The position numbers and the translations under genes are program-made. The notes below the pieces were generated by a model. It worked only from the letters and a program-made list of their open reading frames with translations. It was not told the DNA's origin and did not search any database. From NCBI RefSeq assembly GCF_014203665.1, contig NZ_JACHJN010000005.1, positions 496,001 through 560,000 on the forward strand: DNA of 64,000 nucleotides, given 5' to 3'. This document shows, piece by piece, positions 7,538 through 14,928 of this stretch. Each line of letters opens with the position of its first letter. Positions within the stretch are counted from its first letter, which is position 1. This DNA is from Saccharothrix tamanrassetensis. Lineage in GTDB: Bacteria; Actinomycetota; Actinomycetes; Mycobacteriales; Pseudonocardiaceae.

Positions 7538-8550
7538 GCCGCCACCGCCGCCCGCGGGCCGAGCCGCCGCATCAGGGCCGCGCACTGCCAGCCGAACCGG
7601 CCGGCGAGTGCCCCGAGCGCCGTGGTCACCACGATGCTCAGCACGGGGTTCGGACCGGCGTTTTCGAGGAAGATCCGGTACAGCGCGGCCACCAGGCCGA
7701 CGAACGCGCCCAACGCCGCCATCGTGGCGCCGGGCGGCAGGTCCCGGCGTCGGGCGAACCGCACCGAGCCCGCCGCGACCAGCGCGATGACCGGGAAGAC
7801 GACCGGCATGGCCAGGGCGACCAGTGGCACGCCCAGCGCGTTGTCCCGGATCGGTTGGCCGATGCTGCCCGCGTACAGCTCGGTGGCCAGCGGCGGGAAG
7901 AAGAAGCTGGCCGCCTGGACGGCGATGAACAGCAGCCCGAGGGCGAGCACCCACCGGACCGCGCGGGTGATCCCGGTGATGGCGCACAGCGTCCACGCCG
8001 ACACCGCAGCGACCGCGAGGACACTGAGTTTCACGCCGAAGACGGAGCCGTCGAGCAGGATCGCCGAGGAGGCGACGCTGAACGCCCCGGCCGCGACGAG
8101 GCCCCATCGACCGGACGTCGTCCCGCGCAGGGCCGCGAACGCCATGATCACGCCGATCGACTGCACGTGCATGGCGAGCTGGAGGCTGAGGTGCGACGGC
8201 GTGCTCTCGAGGATGTCGAACCCGTAGATGGTGTGCCACCACAGGTCGGCCGCCCCGTAGACCAGGTGGCCGGCCGCGCCGAGACCGGCGACCAGGAAGG
8301 CCATCGGCGCCCGGAGCCCCAACACCTCCACCGCCGGGCCCGCGGCGGCCTGGCGGCTGTTCAGCACGACGACCAGGCTGGTCAGGCCGATCAGCGCCGT
8401 CCCGAAGTAGAACATCAGGTGTGGCGCGGTGAAGAACGTGTCCGGACCGACGTCGACGTGCCACTGGCCGTCCCACGCCACGCCGAGCCACAGCGAGCTG
8501 AATCCGGTCAGCAGCAGCCAGGCGCCGACCACTTGTCGCCTCGGTGTCAT
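7534..8550 (-). CDS. Multi-pass membrane protein of the envelope operon, function unknown
   Basis: A 338-residue integral membrane protein with about eight to nine hydrophobic helices. Several His residues sit near helix ends (APHLMFYFG, AAGHLVYGAADLWWHTIYG, STPSHLSLQLAMHVQSIG), a pattern seen in metal- or haem-related membrane proteins, though no motif names a family. The start is the ATG at 8550, chosen because the residues upstream look non-coding and the hydrophobic start (VVGAWLLLTGFSSLWLG) follows at once. It sits between a small YtkA/FixH-like protein and a secreted anchored protein, with an 8-base gap upstream and a 4-base overlap downstream. The likely role is assembly or transport in the same pathway as its neighbours. 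Confidence 0.75.
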   Translation of the reverse strand: MTPRRQVVGAWLLLTGFSSLWLGVAWDGQWHVDVGPDTFFTAPHLMFYFGTALIGLTSLVVVLNSRQAAAGPAVEVLGLRAPMAFLVAGLGAAGHLVYGAADLWWHTIYGFDILESTPSHLSLQLAMHVQSIGVIMAFAALRGTTSGRWGLVAAGAFSVASSAILLDGSVFGVKLSVLAVAAVSAWTLCAITGITRAVRWVLALGLLFIAVQAASFFFPPLATELYAGSIGQPIRDNALGVPLVALAMPVVFPVIALVAAGSVRFARRRDLPPGATMAALGAFVGLVAALYRIFLENAGPNPVLSIVVTTALGALAGRFGWQCAALMRRLGPRAAVAA

Positions 8551-8558
8551 CGGAACTC

Positions 8559-8918
8559 CTATTTCACGGTGATCTCGAATGTGACGACCCGGCCGTCGGC
8601 CCGGACCGCCAGCTCCCACAGGCCGGCCATGGAGAACAACTCGCCGGTTGCCCGGAACAGGCCCGGTTTCTCCTGGGTGGCCGCGATTTCGGGCGTCAGG
8701 TGCCCCATCCGCGGCATCGTGGCGTACAGCGACACCGTCTGGGCCGGGACCTCGACCTGGGCGTTGACGCTCCCGGTGCCCGCCTTGTCGAGCTGGACGG
8801 CGACACCCGAGCGGTCGAGCCTGACGGGTTCCGCGCCGGGCGACGTCGCGAGCAGCAGCACGGTGACGACCGCTACCGCCACCGCCACGGCGACCAGCCA
8901 GAGAGCGGGTCGTTTCAC
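8559..8918 (-). CDS. Small membrane-anchored YtkA/FixH-like protein
   Basis: A 119-residue protein from the GTG at 8918, with one N-terminal transmembrane helix (about 5-24) and an extracytoplasmic beta domain. The segment TVSLYATMPRMGHLTPEIAATQEKPGLFRATGELFSMAGLWELAVRA (shown here only for its key parts MPRMGH, GLFRA and MAGLWEL) has the MPxMGH then 'G x Y/F x A x L x M x G x W' order of YtkA/FixH domains, which occur in copper and cytochrome-oxidase assembly proteins. The start codon overlaps the preceding stop by four bases (GTGA). The Met/His pair is a plausible copper ligand set. Its position between a CopC-like secreted protein and a polytopic membrane protein supports a metal-handling complex. 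Confidence 0.75.
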   Translation of the reverse strand: MKRPALWLVAVAVAVAVVTVLLLATSPGAEPVRLDRSGVAVQLDKAGTGSVNAQVEVPAQTVSLYATMPRMGHLTPEIAATQEKPGLFRATGELFSMAGLWELAVRADGRVVTFEITVK

Positions 8919-10144
8919 GGCGTGACCTCGATCAGGTGGGGGACCGTCACGATCCGGAAGTCCTCGGCGTACTGGACCCACCCGAAGTACCGGCCCGGTC
9001 TGGGGAAGCTGACGGTGAAGCGCAGTTCGGGTCCGTGCACGGCGACCGTTCCGTCCGATGTGGACGTCATGGCGCTCTGCTCGTGGGCATGGCCCAGGAA
9101 CGTGCCGTCACGGTCACGGGTGATCAGGTGGCCGGGCATGCCGAGCCACGACTGGAGGCCGGTGCTACCGGTGTCGACCTGGACCGTGACCGGGCGGCCG
9201 GCGGGGAACGTCCAGGCGGCGGGGTGCGCCGCTTCGGGCGGAACGGGCCCGCTGACGTCGAACCGCCCGGAGACGAGCTGCCCGCCCGCGTCGGTCCGCT
9301 CGAACTCGGCGTGTGCCAGGTACCGGCCCGCGCGGTCCGCCGTCAACCGGGCTTCGAGGCGCCCTCTGTCCGTCCTGAGTGGATGGACGTGCCGGAAGAA
9401 CCCGCCGTCCTGGCTGGTGACCACCAGATGGGTCAGCGCCGCGTGGTGCACCGCGAGGTCGTCGGCCGGTTGACCGGTCGCGCCGTCGACGAGGTCGAAC
9501 CGCACCGTGAACTCCTCGCCGACGGCAGGTCGATCCGGAGTGACGGTCAGGAACGCCTGGGCGTTGGGACGACCCGGGTCGCGCTGACGATCGCCGAGGT
9601 GCGGCGACACCACGGCGACGGTGGCCGCGATGATCAGGGCGACCACTCCGACGCCACCCAGTGCGACCGCGGTCGGACGCCGTGACCTCGCACCCGCGGC
9701 GATCGCAGCCGCGAGCAGCAGTCCGGTCGTCCCGAAACCGCCGTACACCACGAGCTCCCACGTCGCCGGCCGTGGGGCCTGCACCCGGAACGGCAGCACC
9801 GAGATCTCGGCGGAGGTTTCGAGCCGCAATTCGTGCGGTCCGCCGTCCCGGACGTGGAGCACCGCCGGGTAGGTGCCCGGGCGGTCGCGCTGGAACCGGA
9901 CCGTGCCGACACTCCCGTCCACGGCGAGGTCGATCGTCAGGTCGTGGACCGGTTGGTGCGCGATGAGATCGACGTACAGCGGTCCGGGCACTTCCGGCGT
10001 TCCCCTGATCACGACCGTCACCTCGGAGCCCGCGATGGTCTGCGCCAGTTGGAGATCCGCGCCGGCGGCGACCACGTGCGCCGACGCCGGTGTCGCCACG
10101 ACGAGCAGCACCACCGAAATGCCGAGCACCAGACGAATGAACAC
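8915..10144 (-). CDS. Large secreted membrane protein with predicted mature N-terminal His; possible copper-handling protein
   Basis: A 409-residue protein. The signal peptide ends in Pro-Ala-Ser-Ala (residues 19-22), so the mature chain should begin with His23, as in CopC and YcnI copper proteins, where the N-terminal His coordinates copper. An N-terminal beta domain (23-125), a transmembrane pair (about 134-185) and a C-terminal domain follow; the latter has HLVVTSQDGGFFRHVHP and WLGMPGHLITRDRDGTFLGHAHE, a His-rich arrangement common in copper-associated 'heavy-metal' domains. The GTG at 10144 lies seven bases after TAGCCT with no ribosome binding site, suggesting a leaderless mRNA. It is the first gene of the six-gene operon ending with a two-component system. 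Metal specificity is inferred. Confidence 0.75.
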   Translation of the reverse strand: MFIRLVLGISVVLLVVATPASAHVVAAGADLQLAQTIAGSEVTVVIRGTPEVPGPLYVDLIAHQPVHDLTIDLAVDGSVGTVRFQRDRPGTYPAVLHVRDGGPHELRLETSAEISVLPFRVQAPRPATWELVVYGGFGTTGLLLAAAIAAGARSRRPTAVALGGVGVVALIIAATVAVVSPHLGDRQRDPGRPNAQAFLTVTPDRPAVGEEFTVRFDLVDGATGQPADDLAVHHAALTHLVVTSQDGGFFRHVHPLRTDRGRLEARLTADRAGRYLAHAEFERTDAGGQLVSGRFDVSGPVPPEAAHPAAWTFPAGRPVTVQVDTGSTGLQSWLGMPGHLITRDRDGTFLGHAHEQSAMTSTSDGTVAVHGPELRFTVSFPRPGRYFGWVQYAEDFRIVTVPHLIEVTP

Positions 10145-10166
10145 CTGACCGAGGCTAGGAAAGCGC
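10145..10166 (-). promoter_or_regulatory. Leaderless promoter with CGCTTTCCTAGC motif
   Basis: Read on the minus strand, CGCTTTCC is followed by TAGCCT (10157-10152), seven bases, and the GTG at 10144. This spacing puts the expected transcription start on the start codon. The same CGCTTTCCTAGC string and 7-base spacing occur before the ABC transporter gene at 50574. Confidence 0.55.
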
Positions 10167-10429
10167 GCCCGTCACCGCATACGGCGCGAGTAGCGACTCG
10201 ACTAGTGCCCGGGAACTAATTCCGACCGGACGGGCCACACCGACCCATCCCGGAACGCGTCCGGGCCGAGGCGGCGGTGCCGGCCGAGCGGAGCCGGGCC
10301 GACACCGCCGACCCAGCCGCAGGACGGTGACCTTCGGGCTCGCCGAAGCCGGCCGACCGGAGTACCTGACCGAAGCCACCATCGTCGCCGCCGGCGCCGA
10401 ACCGCACGCCGACTTCGATCACCGACCGC

Positions 10430-11284
10430 CTACAGCGCGAGCATCGCCGCGGCGACCTCGTCGGCGGCCGTGTCGGGGATCGCGGTCGCGGCCCGTTCGA
10501 GCACGAGCAGCCGCGCACCGGGGATCTCGCGGGCGAGCGCCTCGCCGTTGCCGACCGGGAAGAACCGGTCGCGTCGACCGTGCACCACAAGCGTCGGTAT
10601 GGAGATTTCGGGCAGACGTTCCCGCCAGCGCGGCGTGCAGTCGAGCTTGGAGAACACCATGCCCAGCTGGTTCGCCATGTGGATCGCGGGGTCCGTGCCC
10701 GGTGTGCGGTCGAAGATGCGCTCGGCGGTCGCACGTGCGGCGGCCGGGTCGTCGCCGAGGATCTCGGCACCGGCGGCGGCGTACTCCGCCACGGCGGCGC
10801 GGTCGGTCCAGTCGGGCATCGGGTGCGCGAACCGCCGTTTCATCGTCGCCGCGTCGTGGTCGGGCAGGTCGGCGTCGACCGGACCCGGTGCGACGGGCCG
10901 CGTCCCGGCGAGGGTGAGTGCCGAGAACGCGTCCGGGTGGTCGAGCGCGGCGACCTGGGCGACCATCCCGCCGACGCCGATCCCCGCCAGGTGCGCGGGG
11001 CGGTCGTCGAGTCCGCGGGCCAGCGCGGCGGCGTCGGCGGCGAGGTCGCGCAGCGTGTACGCCGGTGCCCCGGGGTCGACGGTCGTCGACGCGCCGGAGT
11101 CGCGCAGGTCGTAGCGCACGACGTGACGCCCACCGCGAGCGAGGGCCTCGCAGAGCGCGTCGGGCCAGGAGAGCATGGTCGTGCTGCCCGCGAGCAGCAC
11201 GAGCGGCGCCGCCGCATCGCCGAAGTGCTCGACTCCGAGCGTGACACCGTCGGGCGTGCGGAATGAGTGGACCGTCGAATGCAC
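10430..11284 (-). CDS. Alpha/beta-hydrolase fold protein lacking catalytic Ser and His (pseudoenzyme)
   Basis: A 284-residue protein from the GTG at 11284, which has GGAGG six bases upstream; a TTG at 11302 is less likely. The overall sequence matches alpha/beta hydrolases of the 3-oxoadipate enol-lactonase/esterase type: VVRYDLRDSGAST oxyanion-side loop, HPDAFSALTLAGTRP, and IPTLVVHGRRDRFFPV with the acid-strand Asp. The nucleophile elbow, normally Gly-His-Ser-Met-Gly-Gly, reads GIGVGG, so Ser is replaced by Gly. The usual Gly-His near the C-terminus is replaced in LERAATAIPDT, so His is absent too. The fold should be intact but normal hydrolase chemistry should not. A binding or regulatory role, or a different reaction, are alternatives. 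It stands alone between the envelope operon and the ClC gene. Confidence 0.85.
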   Translation of the reverse strand: MHSTVHSFRTPDGVTLGVEHFGDAAAPLVLLAGSTTMLSWPDALCEALARGGRHVVRYDLRDSGASTTVDPGAPAYTLRDLAADAAALARGLDDRPAHLAGIGVGGMVAQVAALDHPDAFSALTLAGTRPVAPGPVDADLPDHDAATMKRRFAHPMPDWTDRAAVAEYAAAGAEILGDDPAAARATAERIFDRTPGTDPAIHMANQLGMVFSKLDCTPRWRERLPEISIPTLVVHGRRDRFFPVGNGEALAREIPGARLLVLERAATAIPDTAADEVAAAMLAL

Positions 11285-11468
11285 CGGCAACCTCCGTGGC
11301 AACTATGGGACTGCGGCCCACGCTACGCGCGAACCGCCGCCCGCAGCCTCGACACCAACACCAACACTGACTCCCGTGTCCGGCCACGGGTCACGACGCC
11401 GACGTTCCTTGGTACGGCTCCGGCCCGGACGACGCGTCGGCCGGCCGGATCGCAGGTCTCGCCACCGG

Positions 11469-12884
11469 TCAGGAGCTACCTTCCCTCCTGGCCGACGCCG
11501 CGCCCGGCGTCGGCCCCACGACCGTCCACAACCCGGGTAGCCCTCGTGCGCCGGGTTCTTTCTCCTTGGAACGGCTGAAGAAGTCGGAAAGCAGCTCGTC
11601 GACGACCATCGCGGTCACCGCCGCGAGGATCACGACCGGTACTTGGCCGGCTGCGGCGTCGCCCAGCAGGAGCACGACGAGCACGACGCTCGTGACGGGC
11701 AGGCGAGTCACCGCGGCACCGGCCGCCATGCCGATGGCCAGGCCGGGAACCGTTCCGATGCCTGGCACCAGGGAACTCGCCAGCACGCCGAAGGCCGCGC
11801 CGATGAAGATGGCGGGGAACACCGGGCCGCCGCGGAACGCTCCCAGGCACACGGCGTAGGCGAGGCCTTTGCACAGCAACAACGTCACGAGTGCTCCCGT
11901 CGACCACTGGCCGGGTTGGGTGGCGAGCGTCGGGAGCAGGCCTTGCCCGGACAGCGCGACCTCCGCCGGCGAGCGACCGGTGAGCACGGCGTAGAGGGCG
12001 GCACTGGATCCGGCGACCAGGCCCGCCGCGACCGTGATCACCATGGTCCGGGAGGTCGCCAGGCGGGCCGTCCGCCGCCCGATGGCGAAGATGCCCCACG
12101 TCGCCACGGCCACCACTGCCGCGACGGGGAAAGTCCACACCACGTCGGCGATGTCGAGCCGGGCGGGTTCGAGGTGGGGGATGGCCAACGCGTCGACGTC
12201 GAGGCCGGTCCACCTGCCGAGCCCGGTGAACACCAGCGCGCCCACACCGCTGGACACGAGACACGGGAGGACGAGCAGCATCGTCCGGCGCCGGCCGAGG
12301 CCGACCACCTCCAGGTACATGATGACGGCGACGAGCGGGTTGCCGAAGACGGCGGAGACCGCGGCTGCCGATCCCGAAGCGGCGACCAGGGCGGCCGTCC
12401 GCGCGTCACCGGGCACCTTCGCCGCGTTCGCCGCGAGCAGTGCCAAACCGCTGCCCATCGCGAACAACGGCGCCTCGGGGCCGATCACGGCACCCAGCAC
12501 CCAACCCGTGGTCGCGGCGAGGACGATACCGGGAACGTGGCCGGGTGTGGTCGGACTCGCGTCGAAGCCCATGGCCGGTACGTGGCCTCCCCTGCCGGGG
12601 AGGTGCTTCACCGCCAGCGCGACGAGCACTCCCGCCGACCCGATGGTGGCGATCGGCCACCACGTCGGGAGTTCCTCGAAGCCCAGACTCGCCGGAAGCG
12701 TCTCCCAGACGACGTGCTCGAGCCAGTGCACCGCGGCCAGGAAACCGAACACCAGCAAGGACAACGGGATCCCGACGAGCGCCGCGACGAGCATCAGGGC
12801 CGGATAGCCCCGACTGCGCAGCTCTACGTCGCTGTCGGCAGCGGGTGCTTCGTCGGCGGCGTCGTTCGACGGGCCGGCGCTCAC
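11469..12884 (-). CDS. ClC-family chloride channel/transporter
   Basis: A 471-residue polytopic protein of the ClC superfamily with about ten to twelve hydrophobic helices. Selectivity-filter equivalents are visible: GHVPGIVLAATTGWVLGAVIGPEAPLFAMGSG (the key part GPEAPL replaces the canonical GREGP), SGSAAAVSAVFGNPLVAVIMYLE (the SAAF..P helix region) and FRGGPVFPAIFIGAAFG (G-x-F/V-x-P). The conserved Ser-Gly-Ile-Pro of typical ClCs is not seen near the N-terminus, so this belongs to the divergent actinobacterial branch. The gating and proton-coupling Glu residues are not certain. The GTG start at 12884 overlaps the stop of a 28-codon upstream frame, implying translational coupling. The family moves chloride or related anions across the inner membrane. 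Confidence 0.9.
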   Translation of the reverse strand: MSAGPSNDAADEAPAADSDVELRSRGYPALMLVAALVGIPLSLLVFGFLAAVHWLEHVVWETLPASLGFEELPTWWPIATIGSAGVLVALAVKHLPGRGGHVPAMGFDASPTTPGHVPGIVLAATTGWVLGAVIGPEAPLFAMGSGLALLAANAAKVPGDARTAALVAASGSAAAVSAVFGNPLVAVIMYLEVVGLGRRRTMLLVLPCLVSSGVGALVFTGLGRWTGLDVDALAIPHLEPARLDIADVVWTFPVAAVVAVATWGIFAIGRRTARLATSRTMVITVAAGLVAGSSAALYAVLTGRSPAEVALSGQGLLPTLATQPGQWSTGALVTLLLCKGLAYAVCLGAFRGGPVFPAIFIGAAFGVLASSLVPGIGTVPGLAIGMAAGAAVTRLPVTSVVLVVLLLGDAAAGQVPVVILAAVTAMVVDELLSDFFSRSKEKEPGARGLPGLWTVVGPTPGAASARREGSS

Positions 12885-12967
12885 GTTCCGGAACCCCCGG
12901 GTTCGAGGACGGCGGGTTCAGCCTCGAAGCCGAATGGCGGGGCATCGGTCGTCGGCCGGTCGCTCAT
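12881..12967 (-). CDS. 28-residue upstream peptide translationally coupled to the ClC gene
   Basis: An ATG at 12967 with AGGAG six bases upstream opens a 28-codon frame (MSDRPTTDAPPFGFEAE at its start) whose TGA overlaps the GTG of the ClC gene by four bases. The ClC start itself has no good ribosome binding site, so ribosomes probably reach it by finishing this peptide. The sequence is acidic and Pro-rich with no membrane segment or known family. It may be a true small protein or simply a leader. The good ribosome binding site and the exact GTGA junction are the evidence; no codon-bias test was possible on so short a frame. Confidence 0.5.
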   Translation of the reverse strand: MSDRPTTDAPPFGFEAEPAVLEPGGSGT

Positions 12968-13367
12968 GGTGGACTCCTGTCGGCGAGAGTGGCCGGGCAA
13001 CGTCCACGATCGCCCTTCCACCGTCGTCCGTTCATCGCCCGCAGGTGATGAGATGTGCTCGCCTGCAGTCCTGATGTCGCCCGTCCGTGCCCGGCTCCAG
13101 GAGGCCTGATCATCCGAAGTGCGGCGAAGCCGCAGCGGGCGAGGCGCACCGGATCCAACGCCTCGCGCCGATTTCCGGTGACATGACGAACACCCGATCA
13201 GGTCGGCGATCTTCGGTTGTGGACGTCCGAAGCACGTCCGAGATCCGGTTGCGGACAGCCGTGCCGCAGCCCCTCCTTCGGGTGAGTCTGCCGAATTCAT
13301 CCGGACCGGTTGACGGCAATCGCGGTGGCCGGGCGGAAGACTGGGCGGTGCAGAGAGGCGGTGCGCA
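12968..13367. other. Divergent intergenic region between ClC and lipid-kinase genes
   Basis: This 400-base stretch separates two divergent genes. A tight hairpin, TGCGGC-GAA-GCCGCA, lies at 13130-13144. A -35-like TTGACG occurs at 13310-13315 ahead of the plus-strand gene, but no good -10 stands 17 bases further on. The reading frames that cross it are antisense or low quality. I see no gene here. Confidence 0.4.
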
Positions 13368-14735
13368 ATGGACGCCGAGCAGTCGCTGTCACCTTCGACC
13401 GGCCGCCGAGCCCTGGCCGCGGGTGCGCTGTCGGCCTTCGCCGGTGCCGTCGCAGTCGTCGCGACGGCACTCGTGCGGCATCCGGTCGCGCTGCCGGTCG
13501 CGTTGGTCCTGCTCTTCGTGGCGGTCGCGGCGGCGTGGTCGGCGCTGGTGCACCGCAGCTCCACGCGAGTGCTCGCGTCGGTGACGGCCGTAGCGGCGTT
13601 GGCCGGGATCGTCCTGTTGCTCGGCCTCAGGTCGTTCGTGGTGATCGCGGTCGTGCTCGGACTCGTCGTCGTGTCGAGCGCCGCGGCACGGGCGGCGATC
13701 GGGCGTGATCTGGCCCCGACACCCCGCAGCCGCGCGGTTCCCCCCGCCCGGCACGGCGTCCTGCTGATGAATCCACGGTCCGGCGGCGGGAAAGTGGTGC
13801 GTTTCGGCCTTGAGGACAAGGCGCGGCGCGTCGGCGTCACCCCGGTCGTGCTCCGCCCTGGCGACGACCTCCGTGCGCTCGCCGAACAGGCGGTGGCGGC
13901 CGGCGCCGACGTGCTCGGCATGGCGGGCGGGGACGGTTCCCAGGCGCTGGTCGCCGACGTGGCACGCCGGCACGACGTCGCGTTCGTGTGCGTGCCGGCG
14001 GGTACGCGCAACCACTTCGCGCTCGACCTCGGCCTCGATCGCGACGACGTCGCGGCCGCGCTGGACGCGTTCGGTGACGCGGTGGAGCGGCGGGTCGACC
14101 TGGCGCAGCTCGGCGACCGCGTGTTCGTCAACAACGTCTCGCTCGGCGTCTACGCGACGGTGGTGCAGTCCGAGGACTACCGCGACGCCAAGCTCGCGAC
14201 CACCGCGCAGCAGCTGCCCGACCTGCTCGGCCCCGGAGCCGAACGCGTCGACCTCCGGTTCGCCGGGCCCGACGGCTCGGCCGCGGGTCCGGCGGACGTC
14301 GTGCTGGTCTCCAACGGCGTGTACCGGTTCACGAGCCTGAACGGCTTCGGCACCAGGGAACGGCTGGACGCCGGCGTCCTCGGTGTGGTCACCGTGGCGG
14401 TGGACCGCGCGTCGGACGTGCCGACCCTGATCGCCGCGGAGGTGGCCGGTCGGATCAGCGGGTTCCGCGGTTATCAGGAGTGGACGGCGCCGCAGCTCGA
14501 AATCGACTCCGGGCAGCCGCTGGTCGACGTCGGGGTCGACGGCGAAGCTCTCCGCTTCCCCCCGCCGCTGCGGTTCCGCTCACTGCCCGGCGCGCTGCGG
14601 GTCCGCACCCCGGTCGACGCACCCGGCACCACACCCGCCGCGCTCACGCCCGCCAGGGCGGGGAACGTGATCAAGGCCCTGTTCCACGTCCTCGCCGGTC
14701 GTCCGGCGCGCGGGCGCACCACCCCTGGAGGGTGA
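13368..14735 (+). CDS. Diacylglycerol/sphingosine kinase-like (DAGK catalytic domain) protein with N-terminal membrane segments
   Basis: A 455-residue protein. The first 115 residues carry three to four hydrophobic helices, then a DAGK/LCB5 catalytic domain: GVLLMNPRSGGGKVV (nucleotide-binding loop), MAGGDGSQALVADVA (the GGDGT-like motif) and VCVPAGTRNHFALDLGLD (the PxGTxNdfA motif). Later come NNVSLGVYA and the beta-sandwich C-terminal half. Family members phosphorylate diacylglycerol, undecaprenol-like or sphingoid lipids at the inner membrane; some actinomycete members act in phosphatidylinositol mannoside or carotenoid contexts. The canonical GGDGT is GGDGS here, a mild change. The ATG at 13368 follows a GAGAGGCGG stretch. 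It is transcribed divergently from the ClC gene and appears to be a single gene. Confidence 0.88.
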   Translation: MDAEQSLSPSTGRRALAAGALSAFAGAVAVVATALVRHPVALPVALVLLFVAVAAAWSALVHRSSTRVLASVTAVAALAGIVLLLGLRSFVVIAVVLGLVVVSSAAARAAIGRDLAPTPRSRAVPPARHGVLLMNPRSGGGKVVRFGLEDKARRVGVTPVVLRPGDDLRALAEQAVAAGADVLGMAGGDGSQALVADVARRHDVAFVCVPAGTRNHFALDLGLDRDDVAAALDAFGDAVERRVDLAQLGDRVFVNNVSLGVYATVVQSEDYRDAKLATTAQQLPDLLGPGAERVDLRFAGPDGSAAGPADVVLVSNGVYRFTSLNGFGTRERLDAGVLGVVTVAVDRASDVPTLIAAEVAGRISGFRGYQEWTAPQLEIDSGQPLVDVGVDGEALRFPPPLRFRSLPGALRVRTPVDAPGTTPAALTPARAGNVIKALFHVLAGRPARGRTTPGG

Positions 14736-14869
14736 GCGCACGGGTTCGCGATGGAGAGCGCCTGCGCGGACAGATCCATCGGCGGGCACGACGTCGGTCG
14801 CGGTAGTGGGCGCCCGCCTCCGACGCCCACCGACCCGACTCGGTGTGTTCGCCATCACACCTCTTTACC

Positions 14870-14900
14870 GATTGTCGGCAATCGACAGTCGGCATACGGT
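14870..14900 (+). promoter_or_regulatory. Promoter with overlapping inverted repeat (candidate GntR operator)
   Basis: TTGTCG at 14872-14877 and TACGGT at 14895-14900 form -35 and -10 boxes with a 17-base spacer, 28 bases before the GTG of the first operon gene. GATTG-TCGG-CAATC (14870-14883) is an inverted repeat covering the -35, which is a good site for repression by the operon's own GntR regulator. That link is inference. Confidence 0.55.
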
Positions 14901-14928
14901 CGATGCACCCCCAGGTGAGGAGCGCGAC

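Noticed and set aside
10327..10430. Short stretch with coding-like third positions beginning GTG ACC TTC
   Set aside because: Only about 35 plausible codons, no ribosome binding site, and the frame then runs into the antisense of the hydrolase. A decayed gene tip cannot be excluded but is not supported.
11643..13109. 488-codon plus-strand open frame over the ClC gene
   Set aside because: It is antisense to a convincing ClC protein and has an abnormal composition for a real protein.
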